Of a stretch of 64,000 bases of DNA, positions 1 through 12,134 are shown piece by piece. The position numbers were made by a program, and so were the translations under genes. Position 1 is the first letter of the stretch; every line of letters begins with the position of its first letter. The DNA lies in the NCBI GenBank assembly GCA_037693485.1, contig CM075346.1, positions 125,972,001 through 126,036,000 of the forward strand, read 5' to 3'. The stretch is from Kitagawia praeruptora (taxonomy: Eukaryota; Streptophyta; Magnoliopsida; Apiales; Apiaceae). The notes under the pieces were generated by a model. It was not told where the DNA came from and searched no databases. It worked only from the letters and a program-made list of their open reading frames with translations.

Positions 1-140
1 TAATAAGGCTCTAAATTTTGCTAAATTGTATAGGTCTAAGCTAAGATAATTAGGTTCTAGAAAGTTCTATAAATTAATATTGTTTATCTTCTTTTCCTGA
101 ACATAATTACCCAACTTTCACTGGAATATCTTCTTTTGTT

Positions 141-339
141 TATGAAAGGCTTGGCAAGATTGGTAGTGGAGGAAGCAGCGAGATGCATAAAGTTATTTCA
201 TCCGATTGCAAGATTTATGCCTTGAAAGATCAAGCTCAAAGGTCGCGACTATGCCACTGCTTATGGATTTTGTCAGGAACTTGGGTACTTGAACAAACTG
301 AAAAGAAAGAACCACATCACTCAATTGATCGACTATGAG
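141..339 (+). pseudogene. MPS1: MPS1/TTK-like kinase exon fragment, frameshifted
   Basis: This is the N-terminal part of the kinase domain of the spindle-checkpoint kinase MPS1. The reading starts YERLGKIGSGGSSEMHKVIS, a glycine-rich ATP loop (GxGGSS) of the MPS1 type, and runs to the ALK of the catalytic-lysine strand. After that, near 223-228, the frame breaks. A shift equal to a 2-bp loss restores the expected continuation (KIKLKGRDYATAYGFCQE, then LIDYE). The piece ends at GAG followed by GTGC, a possible splice donor. The rest of the kinase (HRD, DFG and APE motifs) is not seen downstream. The call is by recognition of the family from memory; the frameshift is seen directly. It is debris, not a working gene. 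Confidence 0.78.
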
Positions 340-1401
340 GTGCATACTTTAATGTGCTAAATTTCACTGTTCATATTCTAATATCGAGCTGTTCTATTTT
401 CTTGCACCGTCTTCGTAGCCAGTCATGTGTTTGGTTACTGACTCCCAAAGATTGTGTATATACATGATGTTTAACTTTTTTTTAATGGGGTGACTCTTTG
501 TGTTTGACAAAACATGTTTTAACCCTGTCCTGTATGTGTTACTTGGCTACTAACATATCTTAATGCTATCGTACTCCCTCTTCCCTCTTAGATCAGAGTG
601 GGCCATCGGGTCGAAACTTACTAGATGTATTCTTTCATACTCTTAGTACAGTCTGCAGGCGGTCTTTATAATTTTATATGTAACCTTAGTCCGGTAGCAA
701 CTTAGCATTACCTGCTTCTTCTATTCAGCGTTTGAGGCACGGTTTCTCAATTTTCTCTTTCACAATGAAATATGTTTTTAAAGGTAGTTCCTAAATCCTA
801 CATGTATTATTTTATGCTAATTTCACATTTTTTTCTCCTCCTTCCACCATGTTTCCTCATAATCTTTTATTTTTGAATTTAAATTCCTTATTTTATGGAC
901 ACATTTTTGAAGAAGAAGACACTTATCTCTTATACATCATTTTAAAACTTCAATTTTTTCGTGTTTGTTGATCGATTAAAGACCGATTAAAGGCCAGCAC
1001 AATGGACAAATCAGACATGACATCGAGCGTTGATGAATACATAAACTTTTTGTTCAGGTATCATGTTCATCCTTTTGACATGTGAATTAATTTAATTTCA
1101 TTTTCCTCATAATTTGTATTGCCTAAAGAATTTTTTCTTAGACTGGCTACACTGAATTTCAGTTGTCTCTTTTGATAATTTAGGTTTTGTGTATTTGCAA
1201 GTTAGTCATAAAAGGCGAGAATGATTGTACAATTTAGCATAGTTCAGACCCTTTTAATATAGTAACACCACCAAGTGTTTTTTGTAATGCCAAAATGAAA
1301 GTCCTACATATTTTAACACATACTGTAATCGTAGTTAAAGATATCAGTTTTGTAGTATCTTCTGTATACATATTTTACTATGAATTTCTGTACTTAATCA
1401 G
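340..1401. other. No gene recognised between two gene fragments
   Basis: AT-rich sequence with pyrimidine-rich stretches. I searched for further exons of MPS1 or of the DedA-type protein and found none that I could support. Confidence 0.5.
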
Positions 1402-2099
1402 GTAGCTAAAAGACGTAAGGGGCTGCTGAACTACATGCTTTTTCTAAGAGTAACCCCAACCTTGCCAAATACATTTATCAATGTCGCTTCGCCAATCGTA
1501 GATGTACCTTTCCATATCTTCTTCTTGGCAACTTCAGTTGGGCTCATTCCTGCTGCTTTCGTCACTGTCAGGGTAATTATTTTCGTGAACTACTCAAGGC
1601 TTCTTTTATGCTTGCTGTGTCTGAAATTTATTTTGTTAAATTATGGGATCACAAGTACCATGATAGGATCAAATTATGGGTGCGGGTATTGATTAATTGA
1701 AAGAGATCTATTTGATGGTAGATGTGATTGGGTGTTTTGCTAGGCTTAACTTTTTTATTGCTTTATGGATTAAAATTTAACGCCACTGAGAATATGTACC
1801 ATTTTTAGATTTATACCAACTTTTCATGAACTATCAACTGACAAATTTGGACTGTATCATGTATAGTTTCACTGTAGTGACTGTCCAATAGTTACGTTTG
1901 ATCAACTTTGTTGAATATATATTGTTTTGGAAGTGTAGACACTACTCTTATTTTTCTTCCAATTTTTCAGGCTGGAATAGCCTTAGGCGACTTGCGTTCG
2001 ATGGCTGACCTCTATGACTTCCAATCAATAGTCACTCTATTTCTGATTGGAATTGTATCAGTTACACCAACAATGATCAGCAACAAGAACAAAAAGTAA
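1402..2099 (+). CDS. DedA/SNARE-associated (TMEM41-like) protein, last two exons only
   Basis: Two exons in the same phase, 1402-1572 and 1971-2099, encode the C-terminal 99 residues of a plant SNARE-associated Golgi protein (TMEM41/VMP1/DedA superfamily, multi-pass endomembrane proteins). Readable motifs are VAKRRKGLLNYMLFLRVTPT, then PNTFINVASPIVDVPFHIFF, then across the splice VR|AGIALGDLRS and DLYDFQS. The last membrane helix is LFLIGIVSVTP, with a basic tail NKNKK before TAA. Splice sites are clear: TTAATCAG|GTA, AGG|GTAATT and TTTTTCAG|GCT. The upstream exons that carry the rest of the DedA core are not found between here and the MPS1 piece. I therefore read it as a gene fragment or a gene truncated at the 5' side, although what remains is open. 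Confidence 0.68.
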
Positions 2100-2631
2100 C
2101 ACTCTTTTCATTCAATATAATGGACTACTGACATGCCCAAAGTAGCAGTGAGCCCGTCCAGGTATCACAATTCTGTACAGATTAGCAATCACATATGTCA
2201 ATAGTGGTGGAGCTTGGATTCAACTTTCAAATAATGTGTTTGATTCTGTCTGCACAATTTCTTGAAGTTCGACATGCTTTTCTCCTCTAAAAGTATATCT
2301 TTCTGTATAATTTTATATTTGTTAAACAACAGATTTGTCAAGTGTTAACAAATGTGTCAATCATTTACGAACTGCTGCATAACCACCTATTTTTTTTACG
2401 GTTAATAGCAACAAAGTAGATCATGATCAATCGAAAGAGAATAATACAAGTGGGGTATACACCAGCATTATATATTTGACAATAGCGACACTTTACCAAT
2501 ACTTCCATATGGTTCTGAAGCATTGTTATTAAACAAGCAATGCCAAGGCTCAAATTACTGCGAGCAAGTACACCAGACTACCAGTGCTGAGTGCAGTGAG
2601 TTCCCCAGTGATGTTTTATAATTTTATTGAA
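2100..2631. other. Sequence downstream of the TMEM41-like exons
   Basis: Ordinary AT-rich sequence, probably 3' UTR and spacer. No convincing ORF, RNA or repeat boundary was seen before the Helitron terminus at 2632. Confidence 0.4.
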
Positions 2632-2661
2632 CTAGATTATAGTCTGTGCTACGCACATGGG
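2632..2661 (-). mobile_element. Helitron 3' terminus (minus strand)
   Basis: Read on the minus strand, the stem GTGC-GTA-GCAC is followed by about ten bases and CTAG, and the next base is T. This is the standard plant Helitron 3' end: a short hairpin, then CTRR, then insertion before T. The element would extend to the right; I could not place its 5' TC end. The same terminus type recurs at 11598-11601, 29186-29189 and 61077-61080, which supports the call. Confidence 0.6.
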
Positions 2662-4852
2662 TATATTATAGTTTTTATTTTAACATAAAATTATTAATAA
2701 AAAATATATAATATAATATTAATGATAATAAATTAATTTTTTAAAATTAATTATAAATAAACAAATAAATATTTTAACCTTGACAATATCACAATATTAA
2801 TTTAAATATGCTTATTTCAAGTTAATGTATATGTTATGTTATAATTTGCATTAATGAACTTACCATAATAATTAGTTCAAAATTTAAAAATTAACTTACC
2901 ATAAATTTTGAAACTCATTAATGACAATTAATAGAAAGATGGGTTAAATCATGGATTTGAATCTTTTCCAAACGTAAATATGGATACAAAACTTGAAAAT
3001 GGATATCCATTGGATCAAATTAAAACTATAAATTGCACACGTGAGCAATTTGGACATTTTTTCATTTAGCATAATCGAAACTTACACTCAGCGCTGTCCT
3101 TTTTCATTGTTTAATGAATATAAACTTGGCAAAATGTACTTTTATTCACCCATACATTGTACATGTACTTTGATTTCAGTTATCAAATCTAGCTTTCATT
3201 TTCTCCTCCTCTTTCCGTAGTATATCATTCTCATCTGTTCTTTTTGAATTTAAATCCTGATTTTATCGAAATATAGTTTGAAACTACTAAACATTCTTCT
3301 CGGAGCAACCCAAATCAAACGGGTCTACTCAACTAGAGGAGCTAAAGCTACGGGATTATAACTGTATGTATAAAAATTTTCCTTTATTTGTTTTAAGTAA
3401 AAATTTTTCCTTTATTTTCTACTCTACCCATATCATTCCTAATTTGCGTAATTTTTAAAAATTGTGAATTGGTTGTAACCATAATACAAATATGAAAAAT
3501 CATTATTTGATTACAGATTCGAACAAATTTAAAATAGATTTTCTTTATTTATATATTTTTTTAATAAACAGATATTCCTTTATGTTCAATTTTTTTTATT
3601 TTCTTGATAAAGATTAATGTTTGTGTGTTTATGTATATTTCAAAACAATTGTATGTGCATAGATAAATATTTTTATCTTTATAAATTTTATAATTTTATG
3701 TTAAATATTTAGTTTACTAAATCAAAAAACATTTTATAGTTTTATTCCATGTTAATGCATAATTTAGTTGTTAGTTTCATTTTTTAAAGAGTCGCGATAT
3801 TAAAACTTGAGCCTATTTAACAGTAAAAATTAGGCTACGTGAAAATTTAATTTTCATAGTATTTGGAAAAAAATATACTACGGAAATTTAATATCCAATT
3901 TTCATCGTCGAATACGGTGCAGAGAAATCATCAATAAATATGCTTAAATTTAATATGGAAGGTAGGACAATTTTATTCTTTTTTAGATAGTGTTTTCAAT
4001 TACAAATCGTCGATAAATATGCTTAAATTTAATATGAATTTAGGACAGTTTTATTTTTATTCTCTTCTAGATTGTGTTTTCAATTACATTGTTCAAAATG
4101 TGAGGTATCATCGTTAGACAACGAACAGAAATCTTTAATTTTACCCAGTAGATTATTTTAAAATAATAAATGACATAACATGTATTATTTAAATATTTTC
4201 ATAAATTTTAATTTATGGTCAGAAAAAAATGATAATGATAAAGACTCTGTTAGACGGATTAACATGCCCAAAATGTATATAAAGATCTAAAGTAGATATT
4301 TTAGTAAATTCGATTTTTAGAAAGCTAGATGAAATTCCACGTTAAATTGGTTATATCCGTCTTAATTATTGTTAAAACATCTACTTTGTTATATCCGGCT
4401 TAATTATTAATTATGAAGCTATTGCAAGAATTAGGCAAAGGTTGTAAACTACATTATATTTTATTTAATTCGAAGTATATTTTGTCAACTAATTTAGTTT
4501 TTTATATTTTTCCCTGGTAGGCTTACTGATCAGAGTTACTGGGCTCCTGCCAATGCATAGTGATGAAAGAGAACAAAAATGTGGAAGAATTGGTGTATTG
4601 CTACAAGAATTGCTACAATAACGTCAATTGCTGCTTTTGAAGTGTCGTTTTTTTTTTGTTTCAATTATTCTATTGAATTTGGAAACTATGATTTTGATTT
4701 TGATGTTTGTTTAAATAAAACTTGCATTTTGGCATGTTATTAAATTTGAACTTTCTTATTTCAGCATTGCAATATATATAACAAGTTTTAAAAAGATTAA
4801 GCAACGATTCTGAGCTAATCACTTAGCAATGTCAATCTCTCCTAAATTAATG

Positions 4853-4914
<62 letters not shown>

Positions 4915-5222
4915 AGTTGTAAAAAGATTAAGCAACGATTCTGAGCTAATCACTTAGCAATGTCAATCTCTCCTAAATTAATGCTATGATAAAAGATATC
5001 TACATCATGCTACAATTTAATCTGATGCTAACTACCTATAAATATAGGAAGAAATGTAAATGCAATATACATCTCCATTATTAGCTCCAGGAAAGAAGTT
5101 TGTTTTGTAAGTCTTTTTTCCTCTCTGTATTTGCATAAACATTGTGTAATCTTAATCTTACTATTTTGTAAAACTGTGATTAACATGATTATTCCTTACA
5201 GTATTTTATCATAAACGACGCT
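2662..5222. other. AT-rich region, no gene recognised
   Basis: Probably the body of the Helitron whose 3' end is at 2632. The only clear structure is the duplicated block around a TA microsatellite at 4780-4984. No helicase or Rep ORF is present. Confidence 0.4.
4780..4984. repeat. TA microsatellite flanked by a 74-bp direct duplication
   Basis: An (AT)n run of about 55 bp (4855-4909) separates two nearly identical 74-bp copies (4780-4853 and 4911-4984). Both copies run from AACAAGTT to TAAATTAATGC. They differ by a single base in the part I compared (TTTT versus TTGT near the start). This looks like recent duplication through the microsatellite. Confidence 0.85.
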
Positions 5223-5788
5223 ATGTTTGATCAACTTTCTTCCCTCGACACATCAAGGACCTCATGGAAAGTAATGGTGCGGGTTAGTAGGATGTGGCCA
5301 TCATCGTCTGCTTCAAATGATAAACTAAAGAGATACAATCTTATTTTGCTGGATGATAATGTAAGAATTTAAGTTTCTTATAATGCATTTAAATTTGTTT
5401 ACCACAAATCGAAGCTACGAGTATAAGACATTATGTAATTACATTTTGAACTTTACTATCTTTTTGCCTCATTCAGAATACTCATGTCCACGCATATGTT
5501 TACCCCGAGAAATGGAACTCAATCTCAAAGGATATGGTCGAAGGTGGTCTCTACATAATAACAAATTTCTATACTAAAGAAGCTTCGGGTAATTTGCGGC
5601 CAACAAGTTCAAAATTTATCATTAATTTCTAAAATTCAACCACTGTTGAGAAATTGGCAGAGGACGATTTCATGATATCAATGCACAAATTTGAGTTTAT
5701 TGACTTAAGTGAAGCGCTTGATATTGCAACATCTAATGAGAAGACAGAGAATCCCATGTTTTCTACAGGTGATAGTAACATTGTATGA
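5223..5788 (+). pseudogene. DUF223 / replication protein A 70-kDa-like OB-fold gene, nonsense mutation
   Basis: Exon 1 (5223-5360) starts ATG and reads MFDQLSSLDTSRTSWKVMVR, then VSRMWP and LKRYNLILLDDN, the opening of plant DUF223/RPA1-type single-strand-DNA-binding OB folds. A GT donor at 5361 and an acceptor ending at 5476 join it, in phase, to exon 2. That exon reads THVHAYVYPEKWNSISKDMV, then GGLYIITNFYTKEASGNLRP. At 5630-5632 a TAA interrupts the frame. The same frame then continues with typical family sequence (STTVEKLAEDD, FEFIDLSEALDIA) to TGA at 5786-5788. The domain is truncated relative to full RPA1-like proteins and has an internal stop, so I call it a pseudogene. Such RPA-like genes are often carried by plant Helitrons, and a Helitron end lies 2.6 kb away, but a link is inference. 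Confidence 0.75.
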
Positions 5789-6378
5789 AGCTAGCATTGC
5801 AGCGACACAGAGGAATGTAGTCAAGTGACCCATTCCAACAAAAAGGAAACAAGTCTATATGATGTTAAAATGACTACCTGCTGCTGCTTGACATTATAAA
5901 TGTTTGCTTATAGACATTGTAAACAGGTGTATAGTAAAGTAAAAAAAAACCACAAGAGATCCTTTTATTATGTTCCCCAAATTCTATAAAATTGCTATAT
6001 GATTTTGAAGCTTTCAGATTTATTATAGTTTGAGTGACACTAGTGCTTAAGTGACTCTGGGGTCAAAACACACTTCACGTCAATATAAATTTAGCAAGTA
6101 GCACAAATTAAATTAAAGGCTTTACCAACACCACCACAAGCACAACAAACAAAGTTGCAGTTGAAAATTTAGTTGTCAAGTAGTAGTGGCAACTGGTGTT
6201 TTCCAACAGTCGGTAAAGAATTCGATTTCATAATTTAAGAAACATTCAAAAATTACATTTATTCCAAATATCAAATTCAAATCGCAACAAGAAATACGTA
6301 GTTTATATCCTTAGAGATATGAAAATAAAAAATATCATAGACATAGTATCAGTGGACATGATTGACTAAAACTATATT
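5789..6378. other. Spacer between the RPA-like pseudogene and the 3' end of the B3 gene
   Basis: AT-rich sequence between two genes that face each other. It probably includes the 3' UTR of the B3 gene. No further ORF or RNA was recognised. Confidence 0.4.
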
Positions 6379-9300
6379 CTAAGGAATAGCAACATCAAAC
6401 ACTATTCCATCTTCATCCTCCAGCAAAGTGAAAACCAAAATCTGATTGCGCTTGAGTTTATTATATTTCGCAAATTGATTCCAACCAGCAGAAAACCTTG
6501 GAATTCCATTGTTAAATACTATCGTAACAGTCCAAGTTCTAGCAACAGTTCTCAATCTTACATGCTCACCAGCTTCCCAGCCTCTGTTGTTTGGGATCAC
6601 ATTTTTTGGTATATGCTGCACAAGCATATTAGGTCAGTGAATGAAATCACAGAGTTCTATATATTAAATTCATAAATCACAACTATTAAATAAAAGTAAA
6701 AAACTTACAACTCCATGTGACGAGTGATTGACATTTGAGAATGTTAACGATGTAGTGAATTCATTTGGCATCGCTTCCAAGTCTCCTTCACCCATTTCGT
6801 CTAAGTCATCATTGACAATATCTTCCATCTCTACATCATCCAATTCTGCCTCCTCATCAATTTCAGATATATGCCCTCCAATCATCACATTCTCTTCAAC
6901 ATTATCCATAATTCGATCTTCCATATCCATATCTGATATTACTTTAAAGTATAATGATTATCCATTAATCTCACATTAATGTCATAATTGAAATATAAAG
7001 CTAAACTATTATATCTGCAAAGCTAAAAAGAATAATTATGTAATCTGCATACGTAAATTTTACCAGTTTGAGCTTCAGGTTCAGCTTCAATGACAGGAAA
7101 AAACTTCTCGACCTTTGACTTATCGAATATACAAAGTTCAAATAAACCATTTCCACAATAGGTAAACAACAGATTTTCTCTTTTTTCGAGCTTTTCCCTA
7201 CCAATTATTTCAAGCAATCCAAATATCTTTATCTCATTTTCAACATAAATGCCATTGAAAATTTCCCCATTTTGTAGTTCAAACTTAATGGCAGCAGGTA
7301 TAAGATTCCCGAAACGTGTGTAAAAAGATTCCGGGATAGCCTAAACAAAACCAAAAATATGCAAGTCATACAAGAAACATGCAACATGTATAAGCTTTCC
7401 ATAACAAAATCTGAACATGCTTCATACAATAAATTTGTAAATATTTCGATATGATAATTTTTTAAATTAAACCATACCATTTCTCCAGATTCAACTGCCC
7501 AACCTGAAACAGATATTAAGAATTTCATTCCAACTCCAGAGTTCGTATCTGCAAAATTACAAATGATAATTAAAAGCTACATTATAATATTTATTTTTTA
7601 ATTATTATACAATTGTTTTTTTTTTAAATTTAACTTGCCTTGATGGTATACAAGAGCTCTTCGAACTGTTCGCATTGGTAAATATTCTACCTCGGATGAA
7701 TCATCATTCAACACATTAACCATAAATTTACCTTCTCCCTTATAACCAATTACCAAGATGGAACCGAACAAATTTATAAATTCCTTAAAGAAGACTGACA
7801 AATGATATAGATATAGATAATGTTGAGTCTTCTCAATTTTAACATTTATTTTACGTCCCATTGGTAACTGTAGTGTGACACTCAATGGTATTTGATCACC
7901 ATATTCCAAACAGAATTTATCTGGTATTGTCTGGTAACGATCCATGAAGAAATATAATTAATGAGTAAAATTTCTATAAGTAAATGTTGAATAATTTTAA
8001 ACCACTGAATGTTTAAAAAATATTACCAGCCTGTATTCCTCAAACTGTTCAGGCTTTAAAGCAATGATAAATTGCCGATAGATCCCGTCATCAACATTTT
8101 TCTACAAAATTAAAGATTAATATTAAAATATAGTAATCAAATATTCACAATCTATTCAGCTAAGTAGATAAACATAAATTAAGTTAAGTGTAAGACGTAC
8201 TAAACCAACATTGGCAGGTTCTCTTAATACTTCATCCTCCTTAATAACATTATCACTTTCCTCCTCAGAATCTGTAAAAGAAATTATCATGTTATGAGTT
8301 TATATTTTTACTCTAACTGTTAACACATATATGAATTGCAAGAACTCATGCATTTGTGCATCTGTAAAGAAGATAATTTGTGCTTACCAGGATCTGAAAG
8401 CCAACTAACATTCCAGAACCAGTTGTTAATTCCATGATTTGAAAGAATAGATCAACTTCTCAAATAATCTATTTCTTTACCATCTTCCTGGAAGATCCTT
8501 CCATACAACACATTATTGTTATTCATTGTGAAAATTATGGTCTCCCTTGGTGTCAATTTTAAATTTTCCATCATCACTTCAAGGTTTGTGAGGTATCCTT
8601 CAAAGTGATTGTAAGCAATGCACCACTCTTTGCCAGCAATTTGAAGTTTTTTCATCCGCTTTAGGTGTTCACCGTAGAAGTCTTTAATCCATTTTGGCAC
8701 ATACTGATTAACATGAAATAGAAAATTCAGATAACAAATATGTCATATCTAAGTCATTGCCACCAAGTTTAGCAATTTGAATCAGTTAAAGTAAGGAAGA
8801 GAGTGCATTTATCAGGTTGATGCATAAGTAAATAAAAAAAATATATATGCCACCAATCTCTGATTTAAACAATGATCTGTAACAACTTTAAGAAAAGATC
8901 TCCTCCACTTCTCACTATCTGTTTGTATATTAAATATTGAAAAGAAGAATGTCAATACTACAAACAAAACAAAATGCAGTATTATAATAATTATAATGCT
9001 TTATATTACCTTGATTGTTATCAATCACTTTATCTCCATCTTTGAAAATGCAAGCATTTACAATGTTAGGTGCAGCAGAAGGTACTTTAAACAACACCAA
9101 TGTATCGCCAACATTGAGTTCAGATTGTGAAGCAAACTCATACCATCCTTTGCCCAGCATACATGTTCCTTCATTCCACTCTATATCAATTTCCCAAAAG
9201 TTTTCAATCAACCTAAGTAACACCTTTGTACCATCTGTCCATTCTTTATAAAGGCTTTCCAGTTCAGTTTTTAATTTCTGATTTCAAAGAATAAAAAACA

Positions 9301-10600
9301 AAAATGAGTTAATACAAACTAAATATGCATACTTTCACTTGACCTAAGACAGATTGCAAAATTCTCACCAGAGGCATCAGATTCTTATCAATAGCAGCAT
9401 TACCAATTTTGATATCGAAGGATGTAACATGATTCTCATAACTATTAAACTTCCAAAGCGCATAAGATTTCTGATATTCCAGTGACGAGCAGTCGATCAT
9501 ATATTGCTCCTTTCTCCAACTATTTATATTGTCATTCTTAAAAAAATCTTCTGGATCCTCAATCAGATAGTTGCACTCAATTGCAGTATCTTTGAAGATT
9601 TTGACATCGAACAGATCATTCCCATAATAATCAAACTGAACAAGATTGTAAATTTTAATCTCATAGAACCTCATGAAATTGATTAAACCATAGATTTCTT
9701 TACTTTCCTCATCTAATTTCCCTTTCCAAATAATTTTTTTGCACTTAACGATGAGTTTTGAAGATAGTTTCTTTCTAAACTCATCAAAAAAAGATTTAGG
9801 GATTCTCTGCACAAACAAATAAAAATTTAAATGTCATTTTTATCTTTTCAAGATTAACGGATGAATTATATAAGAGTGTAAAACATAGAGTATTTCCATT
9901 ACAGATCATACTTACAAATGATCTGAATCCATGCTTATCATTATTGGCTGAAACAAAACTTGAAATAATTGGTCTTTCCCCTGTTACATTATAAGTTGTT
10001 TATTTATTGAACCACTGAATCAGCATAACATAATCGAAAACGTTATAATTTGTACTTTAACTGAGTAATTGATTTTTAAAAAAATGCAACATACCAATAC
10101 AATATGTTTTATCTTTAGTCGCGCGAGTCACGATTGAACCCTGTATTCCAATATATTAGTGATATTGTAATGCCCTATTTGTCTTACCAGCAACAAATTG
10201 CTAACAATTACCTAAATACTTTCACCAACAAACGAAGAACCATCTAAAAGGGCTTGATACGAATAACATAAAACTATAAAGATCTATACAAGTTTCAGGA
10301 GAATCGTTTTAGTATAATCTAATTCTGATTAAGAAAAAAGTCATAAATTACTAATAGATATATAGTTTAGCAATATAGGCTTGAATTGATAAACCAAACA
10401 ATCATCCACCAGAGATATAAAATCAAATCTACGTGAAAATTAAAGATTAAACATTGTTGTACATGATTGATATCAATTGAAATATACAGTTACAAACTAT
10501 ACCCAAAATTATACATACAATCAACACATGCACAATACATAAAAGACTTGATATCGTCAAAACCAAACATTAAAAAATTTGAGTAGTCTATTACCTCCAT
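6379..10600 (-). CDS. REM-like protein with six B3 DNA-binding domains (14 exons)
   Basis: A plant-specific B3 (REM-type) nuclear DNA-binding protein. Exons on the minus strand: 10600-10595, 10140-10095, 9980-9916, 9806-9369, 9277-9010, 8918-8854, 8703-8481, 8271-8201, 8101-8027, 7930-7639, 7548-7478, 7340-7064, 6932-6709, 6615-6379. All phases agree and give 785 residues. Six B3 domains are readable, for example FRSFRIPKSFFDEF (first), GKGWYEFASQSELNVGDTLV (second), YVPKWIKDFYGEHLK (third), IPDKFCLEYGDQIPLSV (fourth), IPESFYTRFGNLIPAAI (fifth) and FSAGWNQFAKYNKLKRNQIL (last). Acidic linkers precede domains four and six. Exon 7 has two donors in the same phase; use of the distal one (after 8388) would retain a TGA at 8454-8452, so I chose GTAAAG after 8481. 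Exon 10 uses a GC donor (AAG|GCAAGT). The first coding exon is only ATGGAG and is the least certain part; the start was chosen because it alone keeps the phase. Confidence 0.85.
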
Positions 10601-10683
10601 CTGATGAATACAACTCTTCTACACCGCTTCTGCACAAAATCTTTTTCTTCGTTCGACAGTTTAGATATGTATGCACTCTGCAT

Positions 10684-11567
10684 GCAACTAAAATTTTGGG
10701 ATTTTGTCTATCTATATTGATTTGAGATATGTATACACTCTTTTCCTTTTTGTCTTAGCTATTTAATTGATATTATCTCTAACTATATTACTTTTATCAT
10801 AAATACAATAATAAGTTTTTTATTAAGACAAACATTAAATTTTAAACGTCTCAACTCTCAACTACTACCGGTTAGTGTGCTAATTAAATTTTTCCAAAAA
10901 GTCAAAGTCTTTTCTTTTAAATGTTTAACTTTTTTTTTCCTAATTTTAAAACGTAGTGATATCATGAAAAATAGAGGTATCTCATTGTGAAATATTTTGA
11001 CTGAACCAATTCATATATCTATGTAATATGGACAATTTTAATATGTTAGGAAAAAAATTATTTTTCTAAAGAATATCAGTATAAAAAAAATTTTATAATA
11101 TTTTTTATTAATTATTTTATAACTGGACGAAAGAAGATTGGAACCTAATGGCATAGTCATTTTAATTGAATCTTTAATATGCATTCAGTTCAATATTGTC
11201 ATTAACACCGTGTGTACTCAGTTCAATATTCCCAATCAAAAAAGATGACAACAGACGTTAGCGTTTGATTTACTTCTGAATTTATATTATATTTCCAAGG
11301 CTTTTTTAATGGTTTTTTTGCTGGTTTTAAAGTACGTTGGATGTTTTCTAAACCTATGAAAAATAAATTTATCTCCGTTCATTATCAGTTCAACACTTAA
11401 TCGTCCCTCTATGTTTTTGTTCTCACTTTTAAAATGTAGTCGTTAAACGACTATATGTACTATACGTTTGAGACATGAATCGCTTAGTAACCATTCATGG
11501 CTACTGACAATGTTTGTGTCAATTGCAACGAGCTTATCAAATTTCAAAAATGAATGGATAGAAAATA
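10684..11567. other. Upstream region of the B3 gene; no other gene seen
   Basis: The likely promoter and 5' UTR of the minus-strand B3 gene lie at the left edge. The rest is AT-rich, and its right end merges into a Helitron 3' terminus. No ORF of interest. Confidence 0.4.
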
Positions 11568-11601
11568 ATTCTCGAGTGCGAAGCACGGACAGTATTACTA
11601 G
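11568..11601 (+). mobile_element. Helitron 3' terminus (plus strand)
   Basis: A short hairpin GTGC-GAA-GCAC at 11576-11586 is followed by eleven bases and CTAG (11598-11601), then T. This is the plant Helitron 3' signature. The element would lie to the left; its 5' end was not located. Confidence 0.6.
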
Positions 11602-12134
11602 TAATTACTAAAGAACCAATTAATCAACAAAACTTTAAACAGGGAAACAATTAATTAGGGGGTCAACTAATCAAATACTCAAAAAGTAATTAACATTTAA
11701 CAAGGAAATCAATTAAAACAGAAAATCAATTTAATAAATAAAAATTAAGTAAAATCCAAAAAAGGATTTTGTTTTGATTGTAAAACCAAATTAATTAGAC
11801 ATAATTTTTTTTTATTCGAACGTATGTCTTCCACAATTTATTTCGAATTATTTTTATAATTACACAAATAAAATAATTACAAAAAATATTACTAAAAAGT
11901 TCGGATGTAAATAAAACATCTCATCCTGTTTTGTAGTAACCTGTCAAATTCTCATGATCGTATAGTTCATAAATAATTTAAAACGAATAATACAAAAAAA
12001 AACTAAACAAACTTGGTTACCCCGAAAAAAAAAATAACATGACAAATATATAATCATCCCGTAGTAATATACGAAGAGACAAATATATATCATCCCCTGG
12101 TAATATACGAAGGAACCAAGCCCATTAATCAACC

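Noticed and set aside
8452..8454. In-frame TGA in the B3 gene, read first as a pseudogene mark
   Set aside because: An upstream donor at 8481 in the same phase removes the stop and gives a clean junction, and all other exons are intact. Kept as a gene with possible alternative splicing.
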